DNA of 63,804 bases from a bacterium (GCA_016932385.1 JAFGCY010000033.1:1-63804); one strand, 5' to 3'; shown: positions 25,967 through 35,703, counted from the first letter of the stretch. The notes: generated from the sequence alone by a model not told the origin. A program made the numbers and translations.

Positions 25967-26980
25967 CTACTCCGCGCTTTGCTGGACGTGGGCGAGGATG
26001 TCCTTGACGATCCGGTCGGCGCCGACGCCCTCGGCCTCGGCCTCGAAGCCCAGGATCGTGCGGTGCCGCAACACCGGCGGCGCCAGCCGCTTGATGTCCT
26101 CGTAAGCCACGTTGAAGCGGCCGTCCAACAGCGCCAGCACCTTGCCGCCGAGGATCAGCGCCTGCACCGCGCGCGGGCTGCCGCCGTAGCGCACGTACCG
26201 CCGCGTCGTCTCCGGCGCCAGCGGCTGGTCGGGGTGGGTCGCCAGCACCAGCCGCACGGCGTAGCGCACCACGTGCGGCGCCGCCGGCACGCGGCGGACG
26301 ATCTCCTTCATTTCCAACAGCCGCTGGCCGCTGACCACCGGCACCGGGGTGATCGTACGTGCGCCGGTGGTGCGCTCGATGATCTCCATCAACTCGTCTT
26401 CCGTCGGGTAATCGACCAGGATCTTGAACATGAAGCGGTCCAGCTGCGCCTCGGGCAGCGGATAGGTGCCCTCCTGTTCCAGCGGGTTCTGCGTCGCCAG
26501 CACCAAAAACGGCTTGGGCAGGTCGCGCTTCTCGCCGTAGACCGTCACGTGGCGCTCCTGCATGCTTTCCAGCATCGCCGACTGGGTCTTCGGCGTAGCG
26601 CGGTTGATCTCGTCGGCCAGGATGATGTTGGCGAAAATCGGCCCGGCGATATAGCGGTATTCCTTGCCGCCGTCGGGGTTTTCCTCGATGATGTTCGTGC
26701 CCGTGATGTCGGACGGCATCAGGTCGGGCGTGAACTGAATCCGGCTGAACTCCAGGTTGACCGACTGCGACAGCGTGCGGATCAAGAGCGTCTTGGCCAG
26801 GCCGGGTACGCCCTCCAATAGTGCGTGGCCGTCGGCGAACAGCGTCACCAACACCTCGCGGATCACCTCGCGTTGGCCGACGATCACCTTGCCGATCTCG
26901 GCTTCCAGCGCCGCATAGTCGCGCTTGAAAGCGTTGCAGAGTTCTTCCACCTGCGCCTGGGTTAGGTCAGCTGTATCCAT
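25967..26980 (-). CDS. MoxR-family AAA+ ATPase
   Basis: A 337-residue cytoplasmic ATPase, thought to act as a chaperone for assembling metal-cofactor or surface proteins. Walker A is GVPGLAKT (about residues 59-66). Walker B is LADEINRATPKTQSAMLESMQER. Sensor 1 is LATQNPLEQEGTYPLPEAQLDRF, and a helical lid domain follows. The length and motifs are typical. MoxR genes usually neighbour DUF58 and VWA-domain genes; none is in this window, so this copy seems to stand alone. Upstream, CATAAT near 27027 and AGGAGAG before ATG 26980 give a leader of about 40 bases. Confidence 0.93.
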   Translation of the reverse strand: MDTADLTQAQVEELCNAFKRDYAALEAEIGKVIVGQREVIREVLVTLFADGHALLEGVPGLAKTLLIRTLSQSVNLEFSRIQFTPDLMPSDITGTNIIEENPDGGKEYRYIAGPIFANIILADEINRATPKTQSAMLESMQERHVTVYGEKRDLPKPFLVLATQNPLEQEGTYPLPEAQLDRFMFKILVDYPTEDELMEIIERTTGARTITPVPVVSGQRLLEMKEIVRRVPAAPHVVRYAVRLVLATHPDQPLAPETTRRYVRYGGSPRAVQALILGGKVLALLDGRFNVAYEDIKRLAPPVLRHRTILGFEAEAEGVGADRIVKDILAHVQQSAE

Positions 26981-27235
26981 GCCGCTCTCCTGTCCGCGCC
27001 CCGCCGGACGCTTGTCGTCCGCTTATTATGGCACAGAGGCCGTCATCCGCGTATCGCCCAACTCCACATTCGCACCCGGCCTTGGCGGTCGGCCGCGCCA
27101 GCGGCGCAACCCGCGCGCAAAGAGAAACAGCCGCCGTTGTAATCATTTACCACCAACGTCCAAAACCACGTTATAATAACTGTAAGGGCACGTGGCTGAG
27201 ATTTTGTTATATTTGCCTAATGGGAGGTTTTGGGC
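26981..27235. promoter_or_regulatory. Divergent intergenic region between moxR and the 1176-residue lipoprotein
   Basis: Plus strand: TATAAT at 27172-27177, then a leader of about 50 bases with GGGAGG (27222-27227) eight bases before ATG 27236. Minus strand: a CATAAT candidate near 27027-27022. The middle is GC-rich with no recognised gene or riboswitch. Confidence 0.5.
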
Positions 27236-30200
27236 ATGTGGGGTAAGTCATCCCTGTATTTATTCTTGCTTTGCTGCGCCTTGACGTTAGCTCTAGTGTT
27301 TTCGGGTTGCGGTGGTGAACCGATTCTCACCGCGCCCCAGCTAACCCAGCCAGCTTCGCCGAACTCCGGCGAAGTCGGATCAAACCAGGTGAACGTGCAC
27401 CCCGGTTTGCTGTCGCCCAAATCAGTCGCCGCCTGCCTACCGCACGTGCAGGACCAGCACAACCGTCGCGGTGCGGAGTATGAACCGCTGGTCAGCTCGG
27501 CCGGCACCAGTCTCAGTACCGACGCGGACCTCAACCTGACGATCGCGGCGGACCTCGGCGGGCTGGCCTATGCGGTCTACGCGGTCGGTGGCCTGTCCGC
27601 GCTGGACGCACCGGAAGCCCTGACGATCGTTTCGACGCCCGGGGATACCGTCTGGCTCGGGATTGCCAACTTCGATACCAACTGCTGGGAATGGCAGCCG
27701 CCGCTAGCCATCAACGGCGTGCAGACAGTATTGCTGGACAACGGCGCGGACTACCTCTCGCTCGATGGCACGTTCTATTACGTGCTCACCGTGAATGACG
27801 GTAACAGCGCCCAGATCCGTGACTGCCTGCTGGCCACCACCGGCGACGCGGGCACCGTATTCCCCGCCGCCGCCGACGAGACCTTCAGCGATACCGGTGC
27901 GACCTTGCGGGTTCGGACCAATGGCAGCCCAACCGACGTCTACTTCGCCTACTCCGGTTCGCAAGAGCTGTCGCTGACAAGCAACTTGACCGGCGTAACT
28001 GCCGATTACGAGGTGGCCCTGCCGGATAACGGCAGTCTGGTGGAGGCCAAACTCACCGTCGACAGCACAACCGGAATCCTGCTGCGCGTGTTCGACTACG
28101 AACCGCTGGATGTAGCCGTAATTCCGCAGTCCGCGGACGCCGACGGCAAAACGTGCGCCTATCTGGATACCAGCGGCATGTACATCCTGTTCACTCCGTC
28201 CGAGTCAGCGACAAGTTCATTACGATCAGCATCTGAGCCGAATCCGCTGGGCGACTTCGACTACAGCCGTGATTCCTGGCCGGCGGACAATGACAGCCAA
28301 CCCCCGTACGCGGATAGCTATGTCGGCGACAGCTGGGGCATGGCCCTGGGCGCGAGCTGGTTCAACGCGAGCGGGCGCCTGAACAGCAGCCTGGGTTCCG
28401 GCGGCTTGTACGAGCATTTCGCGGACGAGCCGCTCTGGGCCACCGGCGTGGCCCGTTACTTGCAGGCGCAGCAGCCCTGGACCAATCTGGACATGGCGGA
28501 CTGCTCCGGACTAAGCGGCTATGAGCGGGTCGAACGGCTGAACCTCGCGCGCGCGATCTCGCTGGCCATCGACCATAGTTTGCCTGTCTACAGCTATACC
28601 GGCTATCCGGAGATCGGCGAACTCGCGGGCAAACCGCTGGTCTCGCCCTTGGCCACCGGACACAGTGTCCTGTATATCGCCGATTTTATCAGCGCGGCTG
28701 CTTTCTACGACCCGAACGCGGCATTCAACAGTTCAAGCAATCCTTACCTGCTGCAGCTCAATCCCTGGCAGCTGGCCGATGCCGGCTTCGGTTTGCCCTG
28801 GGACAGCCTGACGGGCAACTGGCAACTGCAAGTGCCGATGGCCAGCGATGACTGGATGTGCGAGGTGTTCGATCCCGCCAATCAAGCCAAGTACGCAAAC
28901 TACACCGCACCCGCGCTGGTCATCCGGCGCCAGGGCGATTCGCCGGCCGCGCAGGTACGTGTCGAATCGGTCGACGACATGCTGATCTTCAGCTTTGCCA
29001 ATGATATCTGGGCGGATTTTCCCGAGTACTCCGTACTCACTATGCAGTGGTTTGACCTGGCGCGCCGCGAGATGTTCTATACGGCCCAGCATCTGGGCGG
29101 CCACGACACAACCAGCCAGTCCGGACTCCATTTAACCGACCTGCTGGCCTGCGCGCATTCCGGCCCGGCCACGATCAAGTGCGGCTTCAATGTGATCCCC
29201 AACCAGCTGCGCCTGAGCACGGTGCCCGCGGATAACGGGTTGTACCACAGCCTGGTGGCGGGGACCGACCCGGCCGAAGTGACGATCTATTACACCGGGC
29301 CCGAATGGGAAGTGGTGCTTCCGCCCAGCAATGTCGCCGCCACCGATGACAGCGAAGAACATATCACCATCGGCTGGGTCCAGCCGGCGGGCGGCCTGGT
29401 GCCGGACGGCTACAATGTCTACCGCGCGGACAGCCTGGACGGGCCCTGGACCGGCCCGTTGAACGGCAGCCCGTTGACGGTGACCTCCTTTATCGACACA
29501 CCGCCGGCGGTCAACACGGCTTACTGGTACACGGTCACCAGCTACTACGAAGGCTCGGCGGATGACCTGGAAAGCGCGGCCGCCTATGCCGCCGCCGGCA
29601 TGCAGACCGGGGCACCCGCGCCGGAAGTCACGGATGTCCAGCCGCAAGGCGGCATTACCGGTGATGATGTTACGTTTGTCGCCACGGTCACCGGCACGCC
29701 CGCCACCTATTCCTGGAATTTCGGCGGCGGGGCCACGCCGAATACGAGCAGCGCGGTCAGCCCGACGGTCACCCTCGGCGCGCCGGGCACCTACAACGCT
29801 AGCGTGACGGTTTCCAGCGGCGCCAAGGCCGGTGGCGGGCAATTCGATTTCCAGTTGGAAGTCGGTGCCGAACCTCCGAACATGGTCACGATCCCCGCGG
29901 TCCTGGGCTTCGAAGTGGACATGCTTCGCATCTGCTACGCGGATCCCGTCGTACGCCGTGATGACCGCATGGTCATCGATCCGTTCGGCGGTGCGACTCC
30001 GTTTAATGCCAGCGGCTATAACGATGTCCTCAAGACCAACGGCACCGAGTTCGGCGTGACCGTCAGCGATTACGAGGTTTACCCGACCATCGTGATCATC
30101 GAGGGCACCGATCCGTCCGTGATTACCGGTCCCGACGATCCAACCGCCGAAGCAGGCGTTTTCGTTGCCGAGAACCGGCCGGGCATGCTGGTGGTGGACG

Positions 30201-30766
30201 TCTCGATCCTGACACCGGAATTCGGGTCCGCTGGCACTTACTACTGCTACCGCGTGTATTCGGATACGGGCACAATTCTCGGCCAGGACCTGTTCTTTGT
30301 CACAGGCGTGCCGATGGTCACCGACCCGCCGACCGGCATCGACTGGGCGATCAACGTCTGGAACCGCGAAGCGCTCGACATCGGCGACCGGGACTTCACC
30401 GGCTTCACGCTGAACCTGGCCTCATTTGGCGCGTCCACGCCGGACGTACTCTGGCTGGAGTTCGACGGCGGCTGGATGTTCGACTACAACGACCAGGGCC
30501 CGTACTCGAACACCCAGCTCCTCATCGACCACGCCACTTACGGCACGCTGGCCAAGGACATCCGCATCGTCACCTGTACACCGGGCATGGTGGGGCCCTA
30601 TCTCGGCATCGTGACCTTCACCGACGCCGACATCTACGATCCCGGCTCACCTGACGACCCGGGCAACCTGAAAGCGGGTGAGACCTACACGTTGAAATTG
30701 GATGATCCCGGCACCACTGGTGTGGATTACGTCTATGCGACCGGCATGGCCGTCATCGACTCTTAA
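27236..30766 (+). CDS. Giant surface lipoprotein with FN3 and PKD domains
   Basis: A 1176-residue lipoprotein with lipobox VFSGC near residue 25. Residues about 130-160 repeat the W-L-G-I-A and C-W-E-W pattern also found at 176 and 43636. A large central region with many Trp/Tyr and PWT-type segments has no match; it contains a YSYTGYPEIGELAGKPLVSPLATGHSVLYI stretch that resembles a papain-like or transglutaminase His region (speculative). Residues about 697-788 are FN3 and about 795-871 PKD (TYSWNFGGGATP). The C-terminal 300 residues are beta-rich. ATG 27236 is placed by GGGAGG. The next lipoprotein gene follows within 30 bases. Confidence 0.8.
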   Translation: MWGKSSLYLFLLCCALTLALVFSGCGGEPILTAPQLTQPASPNSGEVGSNQVNVHPGLLSPKSVAACLPHVQDQHNRRGAEYEPLVSSAGTSLSTDADLNLTIAADLGGLAYAVYAVGGLSALDAPEALTIVSTPGDTVWLGIANFDTNCWEWQPPLAINGVQTVLLDNGADYLSLDGTFYYVLTVNDGNSAQIRDCLLATTGDAGTVFPAAADETFSDTGATLRVRTNGSPTDVYFAYSGSQELSLTSNLTGVTADYEVALPDNGSLVEAKLTVDSTTGILLRVFDYEPLDVAVIPQSADADGKTCAYLDTSGMYILFTPSESATSSLRSASEPNPLGDFDYSRDSWPADNDSQPPYADSYVGDSWGMALGASWFNASGRLNSSLGSGGLYEHFADEPLWATGVARYLQAQQPWTNLDMADCSGLSGYERVERLNLARAISLAIDHSLPVYSYTGYPEIGELAGKPLVSPLATGHSVLYIADFISAAAFYDPNAAFNSSSNPYLLQLNPWQLADAGFGLPWDSLTGNWQLQVPMASDDWMCEVFDPANQAKYANYTAPALVIRRQGDSPAAQVRVESVDDMLIFSFANDIWADFPEYSVLTMQWFDLARREMFYTAQHLGGHDTTSQSGLHLTDLLACAHSGPATIKCGFNVIPNQLRLSTVPADNGLYHSLVAGTDPAEVTIYYTGPEWEVVLPPSNVAATDDSEEHITIGWVQPAGGLVPDGYNVYRADSLDGPWTGPLNGSPLTVTSFIDTPPAVNTAYWYTVTSYYEGSADDLESAAAYAAAGMQTGAPAPEVTDVQPQGGITGDDVTFVATVTGTPATYSWNFGGGATPNTSSAVSPTVTLGAPGTYNASVTVSSGAKAGGGQFDFQLEVGAEPPNMVTIPAVLGFEVDMLRICYADPVVRRDDRMVIDPFGGATPFNASGYNDVLKTNGTEFGVTVSDYEVYPTIVIIEGTDPSVITGPDDPTAEAGVFVAENRPGMLVVDVSILTPEFGSAGTYYCYRVYSDTGTILGQDLFFVTGVPMVTDPPTGIDWAINVWNREALDIGDRDFTGFTLNLASFGASTPDVLWLEFDGGWMFDYNDQGPYSNTQLLIDHATYGTLAKDIRIVTCTPGMVGPYLGIVTFTDADIYDPGSPDDPGNLKAGETYTLKLDDPGTTGVDYVYATGMAVIDS

Positions 30767-30795
30767 CGGCCACGTGAGCAAGTGAGGATATGAAA

Positions 30796-33423
30796 ATGAC
30801 TAGAATAACGAAACAACTGCTACTGATCATGATCACGCTGGCTCTCGCGGCTGTAACCTATGGCTGCGGGGGTACGGCGAACACCCCGGGGGATGCCGGG
30901 TTGAATAGCGGCACTGAGCCGCCCATCACCGATGTGCCCGTCGACGGTATTCCCCAGGTGATCCGCCATACCGCGGACAACGTCGAGACCACCTTCACCT
31001 ACCGGGCCAGCGATCCCGGCTGGGCCCAGTCCTATATCGAACCGCGGGCGGAGACTCCCCTGCCGGCGCCCACCTACGAGATGCTGATGGAGTTCACCGC
31101 CGCCGCGCGCGAACGGGACAGCGCCGCCGGCCCCCGCCCGACGACGGCCCAGAGCGCCAATAAACTGGCCAGCGGCGGCCATAAAGGCGCGACGATCGTT
31201 CAGGGCGAGTACAACCTGTCACCGCCTGATGTCGATCCACCCTATGGCTGCAATTCGAACGGGGTCAACAGCCATGATACTCATGCCCTTGAGGATGTCA
31301 TCAGCGCCGCCGTCAAGACTCTGTCGTTCGCGATTAGCTATGTCCTGGATGGCTCGACCTCCATGAACTGGTTTAATACGACCGGTGGGGCGACCAATTC
31401 GGCCCAGTCCTCGGTCTACCAGATTTTCGCGGACAGCAGCGATGCCGATCCCCTGGACTGGCAGACCAACGGCCATTCTTTCGAGGAATTGTCCTATCGC
31501 GCCGATCTGGCACCGGGAGTTCCGCCGGGCGGCGATTGCAGCGCCGCGGAGGCCTACCTGCTCAGCGGGCTGTTCTGGAAGCGCTTCAACTCGGTCACCA
31601 ACGCTCAGCCGAATCTATACCAAACCGAGTTATACAACGTGCTGATCGCGCCGGGCAGCGACGTTTCCCCATTGTTCACATCCCAGTACAGGTGTGACGG
31701 CCGCTATCAGCAATTCTACTTCGGCAACGTCAGGGGTTGCTACGGTGGCGCCTGGATCACTGGCCTGGAGTATGCGGATACATCCTGTGCCCTGTTCAAC
31801 GAAAGCGTGAACGGAGCATATGACTCTGACTCACCGTACTATTTCAGCCCCGTTTACGGGCTGCTGCTGAAGCGCTGGCAGGATGCGACGGTGACTGGCA
31901 TGAACGGGCCTTGGCAATCCGAACTGGGCTGGCCCGTGTTTGGACCCATCGCTTACCAGAATGGCAATCTGAGCCTGAGCACCCGCGGCACCTTCTACGC
32001 CTGGGGTATGTGGTACGAGCACGGCTTCATCTGGTGGGTCGATTACGACCAAAGCGCCTATCCGGCTTTGCCCGACGAAGCCCAGGTGTACCTGTACACC
32101 AGTAATGTTTATGCCTCCGCAGGCAGCTACTATCGCTGGGGCCCGACGGCGTTCTACGGTGACGGCGGCGAGCTGGGCGGCACAGTCATTGCCGACTACT
32201 ATCGGTTTTCCGGTGCCGAACCCTGGCAACCGATCCGCCTGTCCGCCGACGGCAGGCGCTACGAGATTCCGAATCCCCTGGGATCCAGCACCGTCCAGGT
32301 CCGGCTCCTCTGCGTTCCCTACGGCGGAGCGCCCAACACGGACTGGACCTACGACTGGTACTCCTGGGACTTCGGCGACACCACGACCTACCAGGCCGCC
32401 ACGCCCTACTGCACGCACACCTACAACACCGACGAGCCGGACCTGTTCGTCCGCACGCAGATCACCGACGACACCGCCAACACGGCCTATGCCGATTCGC
32501 TGCCGATCCATTTCACCGCCGGCACGAACGAGCAAAAGTCGGTGCTGCTCATCAGCCAGAGCCACGGTTTCGACGAGGACTTTTCCGGCACCAACGCCTG
32601 GAGCGCCTTGTTCGGCCTGACCGTGCAGACCGGCTCCGTGCCCGTCAGCGGCCGCGACCTTCCCTGGGCGGCGGGCCTGGCCACCGACGCGGGCGTCGGC
32701 CCGGGCGGCACCTCGGGGGTTTTCCCCACGGCGCCGCAAAACGTCAGCGGCAGCCTGACCGGCAGCTTCGGCCGCGACAGCTCGGGCTGCGCCGAGCGCT
32801 ACAACGGGCTGGGCTCCAGCGGCATTGTCCCGCTCGGTATTTCCTTCGCGTCCGCCTCCCAGTTCTGCGGCGTGGGCTATTACGGGTCGCTAATGAGCGG
32901 AGTGGAAGCCTCGGAGGGCTTCCGCGCGGGATTGGTGGCCGACGCCGGCGTGCCCTGCGCTCCCGTGGCGTTCCTCAGCTACGGCAACATCTACGCGCCG
33001 GACAGCGCGATCGGCTTCTCGCCCAGCTACAGCCATACCCTCGGCGACCGGCGCCTGTGGGTAGTCGGCTATCCCTGGGCGCTGGTCGAGTCCACGGCGT
33101 ATACGCGCTCGGAAATCATGCAAAACATCCTGGCCTGGCTCGATCCGGCGGTCACGATGGACGCCGCGGGCGTCCTGCTAATCCGCGACGATGGCGACAT
33201 CTACGCTGCCAATTTCGATGCGCTCATCGACGATCTGGACGAGTTGGGGTTCAGTTACACGACTGTGGACTACTCCACGACGGTGGCCGAGACGTTCCAA
33301 AGCGGCGGCTACCACCTGGCGATCTGGTATCGCGGCGGGCCCGGCGCTGCCGGCGAACCGCAGACTTACACCACCGCCTGGACCACTGACGAAGTCAACG
33401 AGTTCCTCGAACTACTGCAGTAA
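30796..33423 (+). CDS. Giant surface lipoprotein with a PKD-like domain
   Basis: An 875-residue lipoprotein with signal peptide and lipobox TYGC near residue 25. The N-terminal 60 residues are acidic and probably a linker. A large middle region is rich in Tyr, Trp and Cys and has no match. Residues about 512-572 resemble a PKD fold (DWYSWDFGDTTTYQ). The C-terminal region includes GVLLIRDDGDIYAANFDALIDDLDELG, like flavodoxin- or GATase-type segments of secreted proteins. ATG 30796 is preferred over ATG 30790 because GAGG lies eight bases upstream. It is probably co-transcribed with the preceding gene. Confidence 0.72.
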   Translation: MTRITKQLLLIMITLALAAVTYGCGGTANTPGDAGLNSGTEPPITDVPVDGIPQVIRHTADNVETTFTYRASDPGWAQSYIEPRAETPLPAPTYEMLMEFTAAARERDSAAGPRPTTAQSANKLASGGHKGATIVQGEYNLSPPDVDPPYGCNSNGVNSHDTHALEDVISAAVKTLSFAISYVLDGSTSMNWFNTTGGATNSAQSSVYQIFADSSDADPLDWQTNGHSFEELSYRADLAPGVPPGGDCSAAEAYLLSGLFWKRFNSVTNAQPNLYQTELYNVLIAPGSDVSPLFTSQYRCDGRYQQFYFGNVRGCYGGAWITGLEYADTSCALFNESVNGAYDSDSPYYFSPVYGLLLKRWQDATVTGMNGPWQSELGWPVFGPIAYQNGNLSLSTRGTFYAWGMWYEHGFIWWVDYDQSAYPALPDEAQVYLYTSNVYASAGSYYRWGPTAFYGDGGELGGTVIADYYRFSGAEPWQPIRLSADGRRYEIPNPLGSSTVQVRLLCVPYGGAPNTDWTYDWYSWDFGDTTTYQAATPYCTHTYNTDEPDLFVRTQITDDTANTAYADSLPIHFTAGTNEQKSVLLISQSHGFDEDFSGTNAWSALFGLTVQTGSVPVSGRDLPWAAGLATDAGVGPGGTSGVFPTAPQNVSGSLTGSFGRDSSGCAERYNGLGSSGIVPLGISFASASQFCGVGYYGSLMSGVEASEGFRAGLVADAGVPCAPVAFLSYGNIYAPDSAIGFSPSYSHTLGDRRLWVVGYPWALVESTAYTRSEIMQNILAWLDPAVTMDAAGVLLIRDDGDIYAANFDALIDDLDELGFSYTTVDYSTTVAETFQSGGYHLAIWYRGGPGAAGEPQTYTTAWTTDEVNEFLELLQ

Positions 33424-33432
33424 GCAATCCAG

Positions 33433-33462
33433 CTGGCCGGCCGGGACACCCCGGCCGGCCGG
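33433..33462 (+). terminator. Terminator hairpin after the 30796 gene
   Basis: Arms GGCCGGCCGGG (33435-33445) and CCCGGCCGGCC (33450-33460) form an 11-bp GC stem with loop acac, extended by flanking pairs. The U-tract is short (TTTG). The stop codon is nine bases before the stem. Confidence 0.6.
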
Positions 33463-33585
33463 TTTGCTCTCCAGCCCCGTTGCGCACCGCCGTAAAGGGC
33501 CGGATACACCGGCCGCACGTTCGCCGACCCGATAGAACCGTGCGCCGGCTGGTATAAGCTGGTTAGGTTTCTCGAAGGAGTAAAT

Positions 33586-34371
33586 ATGCGCTTCATGAGC
33601 TGGCTGCTCGCGGCAATCGCGGGCCTGACGGTCCTGACGCAAACGGCGAGGGCGGAAATGCAAACGGCCACGGTGGCTTACGAACATGACGGCGTGACGC
33701 TGGAAGGCTACGTCGCTTATGACGACAACTTCGCCGGACCGCGGCCCGGCGTGCTGATCGTGCACCAGTGGAAGGGGCTGTCGGATTACGAAATTAAACG
33801 CGCCCACATGCTGGCGTCGCTGGGCTATGTGGCGTTCTGCGCCGATATCTACGGCCAGGGCGTGCGGCCGCAGACGGCGGAGGAAGCCGCCCAGCAGGCC
33901 GGGCTGTACCGCGCTGACCGGCCGCTGATGCGCGCACGGGCCCAGGCCGGGCTGGACGCGCTCAAGGCTCAGCCGCGCGTGGATCCGGCGCGGACGGCGG
34001 CGATCGGTTACTGCTTCGGCGGCGGCGTGGTATTGGAGTTGGCACGTAGCGGGGCCGACACCCGGGCCGTGATCAGCTTCCACGGCAATCTCGACACCCC
34101 CGACCCGGCGGATGCACACCGGATCAAGGCCGCGGTCTTGGCCTGCCACGGTGCGGCCGACCCGCACGTGCCGCCGGAGCAGGTGGCGGCCTTCGCCGCG
34201 GAAATGAATGCCGCGGGGGTGGACTGGCAGCTGATCATGTACGGCGGCGCGGTGCACAGCTTCACGGACTGGAACGCCGGCTCCGATCCGGCGCAGGGCG
34301 TGGCGTACGACGGGGCTGCCGACCGCCGCAGCTGGGCCGATATGCTGCAATTGTTCGGGGAAGTGTTTTAG
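33586..34371 (+). CDS. Secreted dienelactone hydrolase-family protein
   Basis: A 261-residue alpha/beta hydrolase with a cleavable signal peptide (LLAAIAGLTVLTQTARA). Family motifs: the oxyanion strand VLIVHQWKGLSDY, the Cys nucleophile in GYCFGGGVV, the Asp of HGAADPHVP and the catalytic His in GGAVHSFTD. The family hydrolyses lactones and esters; export points to an extracytoplasmic substrate. GAAGGAG precedes ATG 33586, and TATAAG near 33552 is a possible -10. The stop overlaps the stop of the convergent 34368 gene by four bases (TTAG, 34368-34371). Confidence 0.88.
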   Translation: MRFMSWLLAAIAGLTVLTQTARAEMQTATVAYEHDGVTLEGYVAYDDNFAGPRPGVLIVHQWKGLSDYEIKRAHMLASLGYVAFCADIYGQGVRPQTAEEAAQQAGLYRADRPLMRARAQAGLDALKAQPRVDPARTAAIGYCFGGGVVLELARSGADTRAVISFHGNLDTPDPADAHRIKAAVLACHGAADPHVPPEQVAAFAAEMNAAGVDWQLIMYGGAVHSFTDWNAGSDPAQGVAYDGAADRRSWADMLQLFGEVF

Positions 34372-34628
34372 TCTGTTGTGGACTCGTCAGTCGGGCTGGT
34401 CTCCAGCACGGCGGCGCCCTCGATTATCCGCCTGGCGCGTTCGACTTCCGTCGGGTACAGGTCAATCGGCACGTTTTCGCGGCCCAGCGCCTTGAACACC
34501 AGATGACGGGCGCAACCAGAGAAGTTCTTCAGGCAGTAGTGATCCTTGATGCTCTCCGCCAAGGCATCCATCTTTCGCATCCGGTCGTTGAAAAACGGGC
34601 ATCCTGCAAGGCATTCACACTTGGTCAT
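34368..34628 (-). CDS. Small Cys-motif protein, CPFFN family (copy A)
   Basis: An 86-residue cytoplasmic protein closely related to the one at 35476. The shared pattern is C-x-C/L-x4-CPFFND, then about 20 residues, YC-L-x-N-F-x3-CAR, then ALGR-[ED]-[NH]-VP-x-DLYP. The conserved cysteines suggest metal or cluster binding or redox sensing. I recall similar short proteins in other bacteria but no established function. Promoter: TTACCG, 17 bases, TATACT (34657-34652), with the start at about 34645. The C-terminus is acidic. It faces the dienelactone hydrolase gene. Confidence 0.7.
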   Translation of the reverse strand: MTKCECLAGCPFFNDRMRKMDALAESIKDHYCLKNFSGCARHLVFKALGRENVPIDLYPTEVERARRIIEGAAVLETSPTDESTTD

Positions 34629-34771
34629 TCTGCTATCACCACTGCTGGCGCAGTATAAAGGCTGCGTTTAGTAACGGTAACATATAAAAGCCCCTGTCCA
34701 TCCTGGTTTTACGTGGGTTTAGTCTCAACATCACGCTGGAATTGCTCAGCAACGCCACGCAACCAGGCGGG

Positions 34772-35149
34772 TTATCTCCGCCGATGGCGGTGGTGATGTG
34801 AGTGGCGCAGAATGCAGCAGGGTTGACCGTGGGCCGCAGAGTGGATGAAGCCCGCCAAGGCTTCGATCACCTCGGGATCGATCCAGCAGCGGATCGACTG
34901 GCCCTGGCGCGCGGCGCGGATGATTCCCGCTTGCTTGAGCTCCTTGATGTGGTGCGACAAGGTCGACGGCGCCAGTTCCAGGTCCGCGCCGACGTCGCTG
35001 ACACCCAGCAGCGCCTCGGGCTCGTCACCGGCCGTTGCCTGCCGCGGACAGCAAGCTGCCAGGCGTAGAAAGATCCGCAACCGGTGCGGATGGGACAACG
35101 CCTTGAAGATGCCGGCCAGCCACTCCAGGTCCGCGGATTCGATCCTCAT
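34772..35149 (-). CDS. ArsR-family winged-helix repressor with His-rich tail
   Basis: A 125-residue regulator. The winged-helix core shows FKALSHPHRLRIFLRLA, VGADLELAPSTLSHHIKELKQAGII and the wing ARQGQSIRCWID, all typical of ArsR/SmtB. The C-terminus is PCCILRHSHHHRHRRR, a likely metal-binding tail. The ELCVCDL cysteine site of classical ArsR is absent (GVSDV), so the inducer site differs. ATG 35149 is chosen over upstream starts because a consensus promoter ends seven bases before it, making the mRNA leaderless. It lies between the two CPFFN paralogues, so it probably controls metal-stress genes, including itself. Confidence 0.85.
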   Translation of the reverse strand: MRIESADLEWLAGIFKALSHPHRLRIFLRLAACCPRQATAGDEPEALLGVSDVGADLELAPSTLSHHIKELKQAGIIRAARQGQSIRCWIDPEVIEALAGFIHSAAHGQPCCILRHSHHHRHRRR

Positions 35150-35185
35150 ATATCGAGGTATATGTGTATCCATGTCAAATGTCAA
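35147..35185 (-). promoter_or_regulatory. arsR promoter with a palindromic operator
   Basis: TTGACA (35185-35180), 17 bases and TATACC (35162-35157) form a near-consensus promoter, seven bases before ATG 35149. The arms CATATA (35147-35152) and TATATG (35159-35164) with six bases between form a perfect dyad covering the -10 box and the start codon. That is where an autorepressor would bind. Confidence 0.7.
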
Positions 35186-35425
35186 GAACCGGCCAATCAA
35201 CCAGTACCTCCACAGCGATCTCGATGTATAGATTCTTTACGGTTGAGCCAGCGTCTTGCAGCCCCCGGCTTCAACCTTATCAATTCACGATTTGTTGCCC
35301 CAGGCCAATTTCACGAGGAAGCAATTCGCCACCGGATTAGTCGTCACAAGCCTGATTCAAGGTTAAAAGCACTCCATACTTCGGTTAAAAAGCAATCCAA
35401 TTTCAAATAATCCAGAATTTCGCAG

Positions 35426-35463
35426 TTACAATCATTCTGATAATGAATTATCATTATCATTAT
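35426..35463 (+). promoter_or_regulatory. Promoter with Fur-like box before copy B
   Basis: TTACAA (35426-35431), 17 bases and TATCAT (35449-35454) give a promoter. TGATAATGAATTATCA (35438-35453), followed by TTATCATTAT, closely resembles the classical Fur box made of GATAAT and ATTATC units and overlaps the spacer and -10. A Fur-family repressor (Fur, Zur, Mur or PerR) would block the promoter when bound. The rest of 35150-35425 has no recognised gene. Confidence 0.65.
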
Positions 35464-35475
35464 AGGAGTAACTCT

Positions 35476-35703
35476 ATGGCAAAGTGCAAGTTGCTGGAAA
35501 AGTGTCCGTTTTTCAACGACCAGATGCAAGGCGCGGAAGACATGATCGAACGAACCAAGCAGAATTACTGCCTGGATAACTTCGCAAGCTGCGCCCGGTA
35601 CCAGGTCTTCGACGCGTTGGGTCGCGATCATGTACCAGCCGACCTCTATCCGTTCCAGGTCACCCGGGTGCGTCAGATTCTCTCCGTTGTTGAGGCTAAA
35701 TAA
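35476..35703 (+). CDS. Small Cys-motif protein, CPFFN family (copy B)
   Basis: A 75-residue protein, paralogous to the 34368 product. It keeps CKLLEKCPFFND, YCLDNFASCARYQVFDALGR and VPADLYP but lacks the acidic tail. AGGAG lies seven bases before ATG 35476. The Fur-like box overlapping its promoter suggests control by iron, zinc, manganese or peroxide. The close neighbourhood of ArsR and a His/Cys-rich protein supports a metal-related role, which is inference. Function unknown. Confidence 0.7.
   Translation: MAKCKLLEKCPFFNDQMQGAEDMIERTKQNYCLDNFASCARYQVFDALGRDHVPADLYPFQVTRVRQILSVVEAK

Noticed and set aside
27172..27235. Possible riboswitch in the leader of the 1176-residue lipoprotein
   Set aside because: The leader is only about 50 bases and shows none of the conserved cores of c-di-GMP or other riboswitches I could check by eye.
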